Assembly (NCBI RefSeq): GCF_000425425.1
Contig: NZ_AUDK01000021.1
Span: 1-64,000 of the forward strand
DNA length: 64,000 nucleotides
Origin: Flavobacterium daejeonense DSM 17708
Lineage (GTDB): Bacteria > Bacteroidota > Bacteroidia > Flavobacteriales > Flavobacteriaceae
Direction of reading: 5' to 3'
The position numbers were made by a program, and so were the translations under genes. Of this stretch, positions 32,635-40,789 are shown one piece after another. Every line of letters starts with the position of its first letter. Position 1 is the first letter of the stretch. The notes under the pieces were generated by a model. It was not told where the DNA came from, ran no database searches, and was given only the letters and a program-made list of their open reading frames with translations.

Positions 32635-33809
32635 AACGATGGATTTTGGTATGAATTGTTTTTCTGAGCCAGCATTTTATAGGTCTCTTCCAGATAAATG
32701 TAAAAATCATCATTGTGCGGATTGCCGCTTGAACTCTTAATTTCCCGATGTCCCAGTCGGACAACAATTAAATGATCTTCCGGAATTACAATGACATATT
32801 GTCCTAAATGCCCGCGCATGTAGTACACTTTTTTGTTTTTAAACTGACATAGCCACCAGCCGTAACCGTATTGAGGAGAATCTTTAAAGCGTGGTCGCAC
32901 CGATTTTGCCACAAAACTACTGTCTAAAATAGTTTTTCCGTTCCATTTTCCATGTTGTAAATAGAGTTTGCCAAAACGCGCAAAATCCCTGGCATTACTG
33001 GCAATGCAGCAAAAAGCTTTGACCAATCCTTTTTTATCGGTTTGCCAAAAAGCATCACTTTTGGCTCCCATAGGTTTCCAAAAAGATTCCGAAACATAAT
33101 CAGCCAATGGTTTTCCGGTGGCTTTTTCGATACACATGGCCAAAAGTTGGGTGTTGCCACTCAGATATTTATACTGTTTTCCGGGTGTTTCAACATTTTT
33201 TAAATTCAAAATTACCGGTTTTAAATCTTCATCAAAATAGGCTTGAGTTGTCACCGAAAAGGGGTCATAGTAGGCTTCGTCCCAATTCAATCCCGAAGCC
33301 ATCGAAGCCAGGTCTCCAACGGTCATTTGTGCCGATTTTCCTTTAGAAAATTCCAGAAAAAAATCGGCTACTTTTTGATCTAAACTTTGAATTTTTCCAT
33401 CCATAATTGCCTTTCCAAGTGCTGAAGTTACGATGCTTTTGGCCATGGAAAAGGAATTGGATTTGGAGTCTTTGCTGTAATTATCATAATAGTTTTCGTT
33501 CCAGATACAATCATTTTTGATAATTAAAAAAGCTACAGTTCCCGTTTTTTGATGTGTTTTTTCAAGTCTTTCTGTTGGTCTTACTCGATTGTAATCTTTG
33601 GCAATAGGCCAAGGTTGCGGTTGATTGCTTTTTTGAATAATAGAGTTGTCAAAATATTGATAATCATCTAAAAAAGCAGTAGAATGTCCGTTGAAATACG
33701 TTATTCTGACAGCTCGTAATAAATAATCTTTTTTGAAAATATAGAGGGAAAGAATCAAAACTGCTATAAATACTAGTAATCTAAACAGAAATTTTTTGAC
33801 TTTTTTCAT
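32631..33809 (-). CDS. Serine hydrolase, beta-lactamase class C-like
   Basis: 392 aa with an N-terminal membrane anchor (residues 8-25). The SxxK motif is SMAKS (about residues 120-124), the YxN-like motif is YLSGN (about 213), and the third motif is HLG near 320, as in the Beta-lactamase (PF00144) family. Such proteins are usually periplasmic esterases or peptidases rather than true beta-lactamases. It is upstream of and overlaps the exonuclease gene, so the two are co-transcribed. Confidence 0.85.
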   Translation of the reverse strand: MKKVKKFLFRLLVFIAVLILSLYIFKKDYLLRAVRITYFNGHSTAFLDDYQYFDNSIIQKSNQPQPWPIAKDYNRVRPTERLEKTHQKTGTVAFLIIKNDCIWNENYYDNYSKDSKSNSFSMAKSIVTSALGKAIMDGKIQSLDQKVADFFLEFSKGKSAQMTVGDLASMASGLNWDEAYYDPFSVTTQAYFDEDLKPVILNLKNVETPGKQYKYLSGNTQLLAMCIEKATGKPLADYVSESFWKPMGAKSDAFWQTDKKGLVKAFCCIASNARDFARFGKLYLQHGKWNGKTILDSSFVAKSVRPRFKDSPQYGYGWWLCQFKNKKVYYMRGHLGQYVIVIPEDHLIVVRLGHREIKSSSGNPHNDDFYIYLEETYKMLAQKNNSYQNPSL

Positions 33810-33865
33810 GTATCTGGAGTTTGTTCAGTACGAATTTACATAAAAAATAAAAGGAAATATTTTTG

Positions 33866-34351
33866 TTAGAACAAAAGTTCTTGTCTTCGGGCTGGATTTT
33901 CGTGTTCCAATAACCATTTTTTGCGCCACAATCCGCCGGCATAACCCGTGAGCGAACCATCGCTGCCGATAACTCTGTGGCAGGGAACCACAATCCACAA
34001 CGGATTTTTACCATTGGCGGAAGCAACCGCCCGAATGGCTTTGACATCGCCTAATTTTTTGGATAAGTCCAAATAACTGATGGTTTTTCCAAAGGGAATT
34101 TTGATTAAAGCTTTCCATACTTTTTGTTGAAAATCAGTTCCGGAAGGATTCAGTTTAAAACTGAAATCAGTTCTTTTTCCTTCGAAATAATCATTCAATT
34201 GAGAAACGGCTTGCTGTAAAACTTCAGGGATATTTTCAGAAATGCTGCCTTCATCAGCAATTGAAATAACCGAAATTCCGTATTCATCGCCTTGGATTTT
34301 GGCAATACCAAGTGGAGTTTTAATATAAACAGTTGATTTTTCTTCAGACAT
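33866..34351 (-). CDS. ogt: Methylated-DNA--protein-cysteine methyltransferase
   Basis: 161 aa. The catalytic PCHR motif is VVPCHRVIGSDGSLTGYAGG (about residues 126-145), and FQQKVWKALIKIPFGKTISY is the DNA-binding helix-turn-helix. It transfers the O6-methyl group of guanine to its own Cys, an irreversible direct repair. It is 10 bp downstream of the LysR gene on the same strand, so they may be co-transcribed. Confidence 0.94.
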   Translation of the reverse strand: MSEEKSTVYIKTPLGIAKIQGDEYGISVISIADEGSISENIPEVLQQAVSQLNDYFEGKRTDFSFKLNPSGTDFQQKVWKALIKIPFGKTISYLDLSKKLGDVKAIRAVASANGKNPLWIVVPCHRVIGSDGSLTGYAGGLWRKKWLLEHENPARRQELLF

Positions 34352-34361
34352 TTTTCAAATC

Positions 34362-35234
34362 TTATGAGGTTAAAAATGCGATGGCTTCCTGAGCAATTTC
34401 CGAGGGATTTCCTTTTGGTGTAGCCAATAAAATATCCGTAAAAAGAGCCGTTTTTTTGAGTTCTACGAATTCTAATTCGGGAAAATTATGTGTTTTTTGG
34501 ATGGTTGTAGGAACGATAGAAACGCCCAGCCCGTTTTTAACCAACTGAATTATCGACGATATATTGTTAGACTCGTGGACGACTTTGGGATTAAATCCGT
34601 ATTGCGAGCAAATTTGCAACAAGGCATCGTAAAACTGTGGCGCATAATCTTTGTTGAAAAATACAAAAGTTTCCTCTTTCAATCGGGTAAAATCTGCTTC
34701 GGAATGAATGTCGTATCGATTTCGATTAAAAACAAGTGAAAAACTGTCTCTGAACCATAATTTTGACTCGATTTTGGGCGAATGCAAAGGCGCGCGAATA
34801 ATTCCTAAATCGATTTTACCGCTTTCTAAAGCCGCAATTTGTTTGACAGTCGGGACTTCGTACAATCGGAAATTAACATAAGGATATTTATTCGATAAAA
34901 ATTGAATCAGCTTGGAAATATCGCCTGAAAAAGTCGAACTCACATAGGCAATCCGGAATTCACCGCTTTGATTTTCGCTGATTTTTTTAGTCGTTTGGTT
35001 GATTCGCTCCAAATTCTGCAACAATTCCTGAATTTCTTTTTGGTAATATTTTCCGGCATCGGTTAGGATTACGCGTTTGTTGTTTCGCTCAAAAAGTGTG
35101 GCTCCTAATTCCGTTTCCAGTTCTTTAATTTGACGGCTCAAAGGAGGTTGGGAAATGAATAATTTATCGGCGGCGCGAACAAAACTCAGTTCTTCCGCTA
35201 ATTTGAGAAAATATTTTAAATGCCGTAATTCCAT
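34362..35234 (-). CDS. LysR-family transcriptional regulator
   Basis: 290 aa. The N-terminal winged HTH is MELRHLKYFLKLAEELSF with ADKLFISQPPLSRQIKELE (residues 22-40). The rest is a periplasmic-binding-like effector domain typical of LysR. It is divergent from the methyltransferase gene at 35323 (88-bp gap), the classical LysR arrangement, and lies directly upstream of ogt. The effector is unknown. Confidence 0.93.
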   Translation of the reverse strand: MELRHLKYFLKLAEELSFVRAADKLFISQPPLSRQIKELETELGATLFERNNKRVILTDAGKYYQKEIQELLQNLERINQTTKKISENQSGEFRIAYVSSTFSGDISKLIQFLSNKYPYVNFRLYEVPTVKQIAALESGKIDLGIIRAPLHSPKIESKLWFRDSFSLVFNRNRYDIHSEADFTRLKEETFVFFNKDYAPQFYDALLQICSQYGFNPKVVHESNNISSIIQLVKNGLGVSIVPTTIQKTHNFPELEFVELKKTALFTDILLATPKGNPSEIAQEAIAFLTS

Positions 35235-35296
35235 AAATACTTGTTAGGTATTATTTGTTGACAAAATAAGCATTTTTATGTTATATATAAAAATTA

Positions 35297-35304
35297 TAGG
35301 TTTG
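35297..35304 (+). promoter_or_regulatory. -7 element of the divergent methyltransferase gene
   Basis: TAGGTTTG is a perfect box, 18 bases before ATG 35323, and argues against an upstream in-frame start at 35278. The 88-bp divergent region is the likely LysR operator. Confidence 0.5.
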
Positions 35305-35322
35305 TTAAAAAAATTAGTTATT

Positions 35323-36030
35323 ATGAAAAAATCAACAGTAAAAGAAATCAGAGAACGTTTTGATAACGAGGTGGAACGATTCTCTAATTTGGAAACAGGG
35401 CAGGTGGCGACTATGGATGCCAAAATGGTTTTAGAATTGATTACTTGTACGGCCAGAGCTGTAAAACCGCAGGCTAAAACGATTTTGGACATAGGCTGTG
35501 GCGCGGGGAATTATACTTTGAAAATGCTTTCTAAAGTGCCGGATTTAGATTGTACTTTGATTGATTTGAGCCAAAATATGTTAGATAAAGCACAGGAACG
35601 CGTTTCGCAAGAAACAAGCGGAAAAGTGGAAAGTATTCAGGGCGATATTAGGGATGTGATCTTGCCACAGAATCATTTTGATATTATTTTGGCAGGAGCC
35701 GTTTTGCATCATTTGCGAGAGGATGCTGATTGGGAATTGGTTTTCCAAAAATTGTTCGACAGTTTAACGCCGGGAGGCTGTTTGTTAATTTCTGATTTAT
35801 TGGTTCAGGATCATCCGGAAGTCAATAAATTAGTTTGGAAAATGTATGCGAATTATTTGCAACAGCATGGAGGAGCGGAGTATCAACAAAAAGTATTTGA
35901 TTATATTGAAAAAGAAGATACGCCAAGGTCAATGTTTTTTCAATTAGATATGATGAAAAAAGTAGGTTTTTCCAGTGTCGAAATTTTGCATAAAAATGCC
36001 TGTTTTGGAGCTTTCGGCGGGATTAAGTAG
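35323..36030 (+). CDS. Class I SAM-dependent methyltransferase (LysR-linked)
   Basis: 235 aa from ATG 35323. Motif I is ILDIGCGAGNYTLKML (about residues 48-63), motif II is CTLIDLSQNMLDKA, and motif III/IV is FDIILAGAVLHHLRED (about 117-132). A UbiE/Coq5-like small-molecule methyltransferase fold is likely; the substrate is unknown. The sequence ends at GAFGGIK. It is divergent from and probably controlled by the LysR gene, and has a terminator 37 bp after the stop. Confidence 0.85.
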   Translation: MKKSTVKEIRERFDNEVERFSNLETGQVATMDAKMVLELITCTARAVKPQAKTILDIGCGAGNYTLKMLSKVPDLDCTLIDLSQNMLDKAQERVSQETSGKVESIQGDIRDVILPQNHFDIILAGAVLHHLREDADWELVFQKLFDSLTPGGCLLISDLLVQDHPEVNKLVWKMYANYLQQHGGAEYQQKVFDYIEKEDTPRSMFFQLDMMKKVGFSSVEILHKNACFGAFGGIK

Positions 36031-36066
36031 TTTAAAATTACAAAATCCGGTAAATTATAAAAGAAG

Positions 36067-36095
36067 AAAACCATCTCAATTTAGAGATGGTTTTT
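36067..36095 (+). terminator. Terminator of the methyltransferase gene
   Basis: CCATCTC (36071-36077) pairs with GAGATGG (36084-36090), flanked by A4 and T5. Confidence 0.8.
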
Positions 36096-36102
36096 GTGTG
36101 TT

Positions 36103-36180
36103 TAGCCCTGATGGAAACGGCATCCTTTATGTTTTTTCTTTAAAAACATAAAGATATAGTGAACAGCAGGAAATAGCTCC
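36103..36180. repeat. Candidate dispersed intergenic element (AGCCCTGATGGAAACGGCAT type)
   Basis: The element starts AGCCCTGATGGAAACGGCAT and ends GGAAATAGCTCC, with an inner perfect 11-bp stem (TTTATGTTTTT with AAAAACATAAA, about 36125-36151). It lies between the convergent methyltransferase and cytochrome genes. I recall near-identical strings scattered in flavobacterial genomes; only one copy is present here. Function is unknown. Confidence 0.55.
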
Positions 36181-36205
36181 ATATTTTAAATCGGCTGACC
36201 TTTAA

Positions 36206-36613
36206 TTATTTTATCGTTGAGTTGATATAGGCTTCTAAACCCTGTAATTCCTTATCAGAGAAAGTTTTTGTCAAATTCAGATTTGCCTGCATCACGGCAA
36301 ATTGCGAAGGATCTACAATAGCTTCGCTTTCACCTTTAAGGAATGTAACCATATTTCCGTTTTTTTCTTTGTATATTTTCGCTATTTCGGTTAAGCTGGG
36401 ACCAATTAGTTTTTCATCGGTTTTGTGACAGGAAATGCAGTTTCCTTTGCTTTCAAAAATTACTTTTCCCAGTTCTTCAGGAGCTAATTCTTTATCTTCT
36501 GCAGCAACGGTCGTTTGTTCTTCTGTTGGTTCCTGTTTCCCAAAAGATTCCTGACTTTCTTTTTTACAGGAAAATACAATAAGAGTCAAACTAAGGAGTA
36601 TTATTTTTTTCAT
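36206..36613 (-). CDS. Class I c-type cytochrome, lipoprotein
   Basis: 135 aa. The signal peptide ends in a lipobox (VFSC, Cys about 16). An acidic linker follows, then the heme-binding motif CISCH (about 60-64) and a distal Met candidate (FAVM, about 106) near the C-terminus. A single-heme, membrane-tethered electron carrier in the periplasm is expected. It is 64 bp downstream of hemB on the same strand, so it may be co-transcribed with the heme operon. Confidence 0.85.
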   Translation of the reverse strand: MKKIILLSLTLIVFSCKKESQESFGKQEPTEEQTTVAAEDKELAPEELGKVIFESKGNCISCHKTDEKLIGPSLTEIAKIYKEKNGNMVTFLKGESEAIVDPSQFAVMQANLNLTKTFSDKELQGLEAYINSTIK

Positions 36614-36677
36614 CTTTTTATAATTTTATTCTCAAATGTACATTTTCTTTTAAAGATAACAAATGACAAATATCAGT

Positions 36678-37673
36678 TTACTGATTCAAAAGAATAGCGG
36701 CTTCTTTAGCAAAATAAGTTGAAATAAGGCTCGCTCCGGCACGTTTGATACACATTAGCTGCTCCATCATGATTTTGTCATTGTCCAGCCAACCTTTTTC
36801 AGCAGCGGCTTTAATCATCGCGTATTCGCCCGAAACATGATAAACGGTTACCGGAACATTCACAGCGTTTTTTACTTCGCGTACGATGTCTAAATAGGCG
36901 ATTCCAGGCTTAACCATGACCATGTCGGCACCTTCTTCAACGTCCCAAAGGGCTTCTTTTACGGCCTCAATGCGATTTGCATAGTCCATTTGATACGTTT
37001 TCTTGTCTTTTGGTACAACCACATCGGCTTCTTTAGGAGCGGAGTCTAAAGCATCGCGAAACGGTCCGTAAAATGCCGATGCATATTTAGCTGAATAACT
37101 CATGATGCCCACATTGTGAAAACCGGCAGCATCCAATCCCTGGCGTAATCTTAAAACTCTTCCGTCCATCATGTCGGATGGTGCTACAAAATCGGCTCCG
37201 GCCTCCGCATGTGAAACCGCCATTTTTACCAAAGCATCGTTTGTCGAATCATTTTCTACATCGCCATTAGCAATAATTCCGTCATGACCGTAAATAGAGT
37301 AGGGATCTAAAGCTACATCAGGCATTACAATCATTTCCGGACAGGCTTCTTTGATCGCACGAATGGTTTGTTGCATCAAACCATTAGGATTCCAGGCTTC
37401 TTTACCGGTATTATCTTTTAGATTTTCGCTTACTTTTACGTAGATATTCACTGCACGAATGCCTAAAGCGAATAATTCCTCCACTTCTTCCACCGTTAAA
37501 TCTATCGAACGACGGAAAATTCCCGGCATCGATGGGATTTCTACTTTTACATTTTCGCCTTCGGCAATAAACATTGGAAACATAAAATCACTCGGACTTA
37601 ATGTAGTTTCACGAACTAAACTTCTAATCGATTCGTTAATACGTAATCTTCTGCCTCGTTGTAATGGGAACAT
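36678..37673 (-). CDS. hemB: Delta-aminolevulinic acid dehydratase (porphobilinogen synthase)
   Basis: 331 aa. The Schiff-base lysines are in SAKYASAFYGPFRDA (about residue 198) and MVMVKPGIAYLD (about 251). The metal loop reads DVALDPYSIYGHDG, lacking the three zinc cysteines, so this is the Mg-type rather than the Zn-type enzyme. It condenses two ALA molecules to porphobilinogen. It is the last hem gene of the operon, now cut off from hemF by the RAYT/REP element. Confidence 0.96.
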   Translation of the reverse strand: MFPLQRGRRLRINESIRSLVRETTLSPSDFMFPMFIAEGENVKVEIPSMPGIFRRSIDLTVEEVEELFALGIRAVNIYVKVSENLKDNTGKEAWNPNGLMQQTIRAIKEACPEMIVMPDVALDPYSIYGHDGIIANGDVENDSTNDALVKMAVSHAEAGADFVAPSDMMDGRVLRLRQGLDAAGFHNVGIMSYSAKYASAFYGPFRDALDSAPKEADVVVPKDKKTYQMDYANRIEAVKEALWDVEEGADMVMVKPGIAYLDIVREVKNAVNVPVTVYHVSGEYAMIKAAAEKGWLDNDKIMMEQLMCIKRAGASLISTYFAKEAAILLNQ

Positions 37674-37690
37674 ATATTATAGTTTTTCAA

Positions 37691-37703
37691 GCTCCGTAGG
37701 AGC
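37691..37703. repeat. REP hairpin 1
   Basis: GCTCC-GTA-GGAGC, followed by GTAATATTTATAG. It is the exact reverse complement of REP 3 over 14 bases. Confidence 0.85.
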
Positions 37704-37739
37704 GTAATATTTATAGATTGTTTTCAGTTCTGTTTTTTA

Positions 37740-37752
37740 GCTCCAGAGGAGC
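37740..37752. repeat. REP hairpin 2
   Basis: GCTCC-AGA-GGAGC, followed by GGCATCTTATATA. It ends 6 bases before the transposase stop codon. Confidence 0.85.
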
Positions 37753-37758
37753 GGCATC

Positions 37759-38217
37759 TTATATATCTTCGAATAGATATTCATTCTTAAAATCAATATT
37801 AAACAATTTTAAAAATTCTATATATTCTTCTTTAAATGTTTTTGTCTTGTGATGTTCTTTCTGATTTTGAATATAATTAATAACATTTGTCAATTGTGAA
37901 TGACTATAAGTGAATGCTCCAAACCCCGTTTGCCATTCAAATTTACCATTTATCCATCTTTTTTCATTGATAAACCGCGAAGAATTGGCTTTTATATCTC
38001 TTACCAAATCTGATAAAGCTTTATTGGGCTTCAATCCAATAAGGATATGAATATGATCTGGCATTCCGTTAATGGCAATTAATTTTTGACCTTCATTTGT
38101 AACAATTCCAGTTATATATTTATACAATTCATCTTTCCATTTATTAGAAATCAGATTTTGTCTTCCCTTGACAGCAAAGACAATTTGAATATATAACTGT
38201 GAATAGGTATTTGCCAT
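37759..38217 (-). CDS. REP-associated tyrosine transposase (IS200/Y1 family)
   Basis: 152 aa. The HUH motif is PDHIHILIGL (about residues 54-63). The catalytic Tyr is in NYIQNQKEHH (about 113-122), as in TnpA of IS200/IS605 and RAYTs. A single-copy gene flanked by REP hairpins rather than by IS ends fits a RAYT that mobilises or maintains REPs. Reading frame and catalytic residues are intact. It is on the same strand as the hem genes and may be read through by their transcript. Confidence 0.88.
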   Translation of the reverse strand: MANTYSQLYIQIVFAVKGRQNLISNKWKDELYKYITGIVTNEGQKLIAINGMPDHIHILIGLKPNKALSDLVRDIKANSSRFINEKRWINGKFEWQTGFGAFTYSHSQLTNVINYIQNQKEHHKTKTFKEEYIEFLKLFNIDFKNEYLFEDI

Positions 38218-38245
38218 TGTAAATATCTTGTTGCTATAAATATGG

Positions 38246-38259
38246 CGCTCCTACGGAGC
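38246..38259. repeat. REP hairpin 3
   Basis: CGCTCC-TAC-GGAGC, preceded by TATAAATATGG, 29 bases upstream of the transposase start. Confidence 0.85.
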
Positions 38260-38295
38260 TCAAATGAACACAATAAATTGTTTCTATAAATATAG

Positions 38296-38310
38296 CGCTT
38301 CTCTGAAGCT
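38296..38310. repeat. REP hairpin 4 (diverged)
   Basis: GCTTC-TCT-GAAGC, preceded by TATAAATATAGC. It keeps the structure by compensatory changes (C to T paired with G to A), and it touches the hemF stop. Confidence 0.8.
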
Positions 38311-39213
38311 TTAAATCCAATTAACAGGTTTTTCTAATACTTTCAACAATTTTTCTTCTTCACTTCCCGCTTCCGGATGATGGTTATAAACCCATTGTAC
38401 ATGTGGTGGTAAACTCATCAAAATAGATTCAATTCTTCCATTGGTTTTTAAGCCAAACAAAGTGCCTTTGTCGTGAACCAAATTGAATTCTACATAACGA
38501 CCACGACGGATTTCCTGCCAGTTTCTTTGAGCTGCTGTATAGGGTAGATCTTTTCTTCGTTCTACAATTGGAACATAAGCTTCCAGGAAACTATTTCCAA
38601 CTTCAGTAACGAAATTGAACCAATTCTCCATAGACATTTCTGGAGTTGCTTTACAATAATCGAAAAACAATCCGCCAAGACCGCGGGCTTCGTTACGGTG
38701 TGCATTCCAGAAATAAGTATCACATTGTTTTTTATATTTTGGATAAAACTCCGGATTGTGTTTGTCGCAAGCCGTTTTGCAAGTTTGATGAAAGTGCTTT
38801 GCATCTTCTTCAAACAGATAATAAGGAGTTAAATCCTGTCCGCCACCAAACCACTGCTGGAATACATTACCTTTATCATCGTACATTTCAAAATAGCGCC
38901 AGTTAGCATGAACTGTTGGGACCATTGGGCTTTTCGGATGAATGACCAAACTCAGTCCGCAGGCAAAAAAATTAGCTTCGCCTACGTTGAATAGTTTTTG
39001 CATAGAATCCGGTAATTTACCGTGAACTGCAGAGATATTCACTCCGCCTTTTTCAAAAACGGCTCCGTTTTCAATTACGCGGGTTCTTCCGCCACCGCCT
39101 TCAGGGCGTTTCCAAAGATCTTCACGGAATTTGGCTTGACCATCAATAGCTTCCAGTCCTGCTACGATTTGGTCTTGGAGATTTTGAATGTAGGCGTAAA
39201 ATTTGTCTTTCAT
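38311..39213 (-). CDS. hemF: Oxygen-dependent coproporphyrinogen III oxidase
   Basis: 300 aa, the normal HemF length. RVIENGAVFEKGGVNISAVHG, SLVIHPKSPMVPTVHANWRYFE, WFGGGQDLTPYYLFEED and RYVEFNLVHDKGTLFGL are diagnostic. It oxidatively decarboxylates coproporphyrinogen III with O2, so the organism makes heme aerobically. Its start overlaps the stop of the 124-aa gene by 1 nt (TAATG), showing coupling. Confidence 0.96.
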   Translation of the reverse strand: MKDKFYAYIQNLQDQIVAGLEAIDGQAKFREDLWKRPEGGGGRTRVIENGAVFEKGGVNISAVHGKLPDSMQKLFNVGEANFFACGLSLVIHPKSPMVPTVHANWRYFEMYDDKGNVFQQWFGGGQDLTPYYLFEEDAKHFHQTCKTACDKHNPEFYPKYKKQCDTYFWNAHRNEARGLGGLFFDYCKATPEMSMENWFNFVTEVGNSFLEAYVPIVERRKDLPYTAAQRNWQEIRRGRYVEFNLVHDKGTLFGLKTNGRIESILMSLPPHVQWVYNHHPEAGSEEEKLLKVLEKPVNWI

Positions 39214-39587
39214 TATAAATTGGCTTTTACAGCCGCTATTTTATTAAAAATTCCAAACGAAAAAGTTTTGCTCTCTGTTTGGATGTAATTGTAAATGCTA
39301 AGTGCTTTTTCTTTGAAATTAAACTGATTTTCTTTTGAAAAATTAATCAAAAAATCAGCAAATTGCTCTTTGTGATCCCAGTCCAGGTGCAATCTTTCTA
39401 AAAGTATAATTAAATCTTCGGATGAAATTGAAGCCAGACTTTCAATATTGAGTCCGAAATCTTTTAAAGCTTCTTCAATTTTATCTAAATCAAAAGCTTT
39501 TTCAGGTACAAAAACCAACGAATGCAATGTTTTGAGTACATTGTCAATTCTGATTTTTTCTTCGTCTCTTAAGCCTTTGTTTAGCAT
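39213..39587 (-). CDS. Conserved hypothetical protein embedded in the heme operon
   Basis: 124 aa, predicted all-helical, no signal peptide, no Cys. Conserved-looking features are a repeated hydrophobic heptad and the motif LHLDWDHKEQFADFLI (about 70-85). It lies between hemE and hemF, and its stop overlaps the hemF start, so it is co-translated with HemF. I do not recognise the family; a role in the heme pathway is suggested by position only. Confidence 0.6.
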   Translation of the reverse strand: MLNKGLRDEEKIRIDNVLKTLHSLVFVPEKAFDLDKIEEALKDFGLNIESLASISSEDLIILLERLHLDWDHKEQFADFLINFSKENQFNFKEKALSIYNYIQTESKTFSFGIFNKIAAVKANL

Positions 39588-39597
39588 TTTATTTGGT

Positions 39598-39667
39598 TGT
39601 TAGTTGCTAGTTGTTAGTTGACAGTTACTATGATTTTTCAAACAACTATCAACTAACAACTGTCAAC
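39598..39667. repeat. Word palindrome GTTGTTAGTTG / CAACTAACAAC
   Basis: The left half repeats TAGTTG and the right half is its approximate reverse complement, forming a long imperfect hairpin that ends at the hemE stop. It is in the middle of the hem operon, so it may be an RNA processing or stability element rather than a full terminator. Confidence 0.65.
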
Positions 39668-39669
39668 AA

Positions 39670-40695
39670 TTAATTTCCGTATTCTTTCACTGCATCAATA
39701 AACGCTTTAGCGTGATCTACAGGAATATTTGGTAAAATTCCGTGACCTAAATTCACTACATACTTGTCTTTACCGAATTCGTCAATCATTTCGTGTACCA
39801 TTTTTTTGATGGTTGGAATTGGCGAAAGCAATCTAGACGGGTCAAAATTTCCTTGTAGAGTCACATTTCCACCTGATAAATAACGAGCGTTTCTGGCCGA
39901 ACAAGTCCAGTCTACACCAAGAGCCGAAGCCTTACTTTTACCCATTTCATTTAAAGCAAACCAACAACCTTTTCCGAAAACAATAACCGGAGTGATTTCT
40001 GCCAAAGCCTCAACAATTTGGTTGATGTATTTCCATGAAAATTCCTGATAATCTGTAGGAGACAACATTCCACCCCAGGAATCAAAAATCTGAACGGCAT
40101 TAACACCTGTTTTTACTTTTTCTTTTAAATATAAAATGGTAGTATCGGTGATTTTTTGTAATAAAGTGTGGGCTGCAACCGGATCGGAGAAACAGAAACC
40201 TTTAGCTGTATCAAAACTTTTCGACCCTTTTCCTTCTACAGCATAACAGAAAATCGTCCAGGGCGAACCAGCGAAACCAATCAAAGGCACTTCGTCGTTC
40301 AGCATTTCCTTAGTCAGTTTCACAGCGTCAAATACGTAACCTAAAGTTTCATTCACGTCCGGAACAAAAACCTGATTGACCTGTTCCATGGTACGGATTG
40401 GATTTGGGATAATCGGACCTAAATTGTCTTTCAACTCAACGTGAATTCCCATCGCTCTTGGCACTACAAGGATATCCGAAAACAAAATCGCAGCATCCGG
40501 AGCAATACGACGAATAGGCTGTACGGTGATTTCGGCAGCTAATTCAGGAGTTTCACAACGGGTGAAAAAATCATATTTATCACGTAAAGCCCTGAATTCC
40601 GGTAAATATCTTCCTGCCTGACGCATCATCCAAACCGGTGGACGTTGTACAGTTTCTCCTTTTAGTGCTTTTAAAAATAGGTCGTTTTTTATCAT
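39670..40695 (-). CDS. hemE: Uroporphyrinogen decarboxylase
   Basis: 341 aa. [17 protein letters not shown] (residues 18-34) and [19 protein letters not shown] (about 141-159) are the family signatures, and [22 protein letters not shown] is the C-terminal block. It decarboxylates uroporphyrinogen III to coproporphyrinogen III. Word-palindrome spacers separate it from hemD and from the 124-aa gene. Confidence 0.97.
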   Translation of the reverse strand: MIKNDLFLKALKGETVQRPPVWMMRQAGRYLPEFRALRDKYDFFTRCETPELAAEITVQPIRRIAPDAAILFSDILVVPRAMGIHVELKDNLGPIIPNPIRTMEQVNQVFVPDVNETLGYVFDAVKLTKEMLNDEVPLIGFAGSPWTIFCYAVEGKGSKSFDTAKGFCFSDPVAAHTLLQKITDTTILYLKEKVKTGVNAVQIFDSWGGMLSPTDYQEFSWKYINQIVEALAEITPVIVFGKGCWFALNEMGKSKASALGVDWTCSARNARYLSGGNVTLQGNFDPSRLLSPIPTIKKMVHEMIDEFGKDKYVVNLGHGILPNIPVDHAKAFIDAVKEYGN

Positions 40696-40700
40696 TTTTT

Positions 40701-40786
40701 TTAAGCTATTGGCTATTAGCGGTAAGCTATTAGCATTATAATTATTTATTTTCGATTAAGCTAAAAGCTAATTACTGATAGCTAAA
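40701..40786. repeat. Word palindrome AAGCTATTGGC / GCTAAAAGCT between hemD and hemE
   Basis: Repeats of TAAGCTATTAGC on the left face repeats of TTAGCTTAATCG-like bases on the right, making an imperfect long hairpin that fills the hemD-hemE gap. Confidence 0.6.
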
Positions 40787-40789
40787 TGT

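Larger units (their letters stand above)
37690..38310. mobile_element. RAYT/REP element between hemB and hemF
   Basis: A Y1-transposase gene is flanked on each side by two REP hairpins (37691-37703 and 37740-37752; 38247-38259 and 38297-38309). Next to each REP an AT-rich tail (TATAAATAT-like) points inward, so left and right pairs are inverted relative to each other. The element abuts the hemF stop codon. No target duplication could be identified. Confidence 0.8.

Noticed and set aside
32631..33809. Antibiotic-resistance beta-lactamase
   Set aside because: The SxxK family includes many esterases and peptidases; the membrane anchor and operon with an exonuclease give no support for resistance.
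34488..34739. Plus-strand open frame within the LysR gene
   Set aside because: Antisense to a complete LysR; composition follows its codons.
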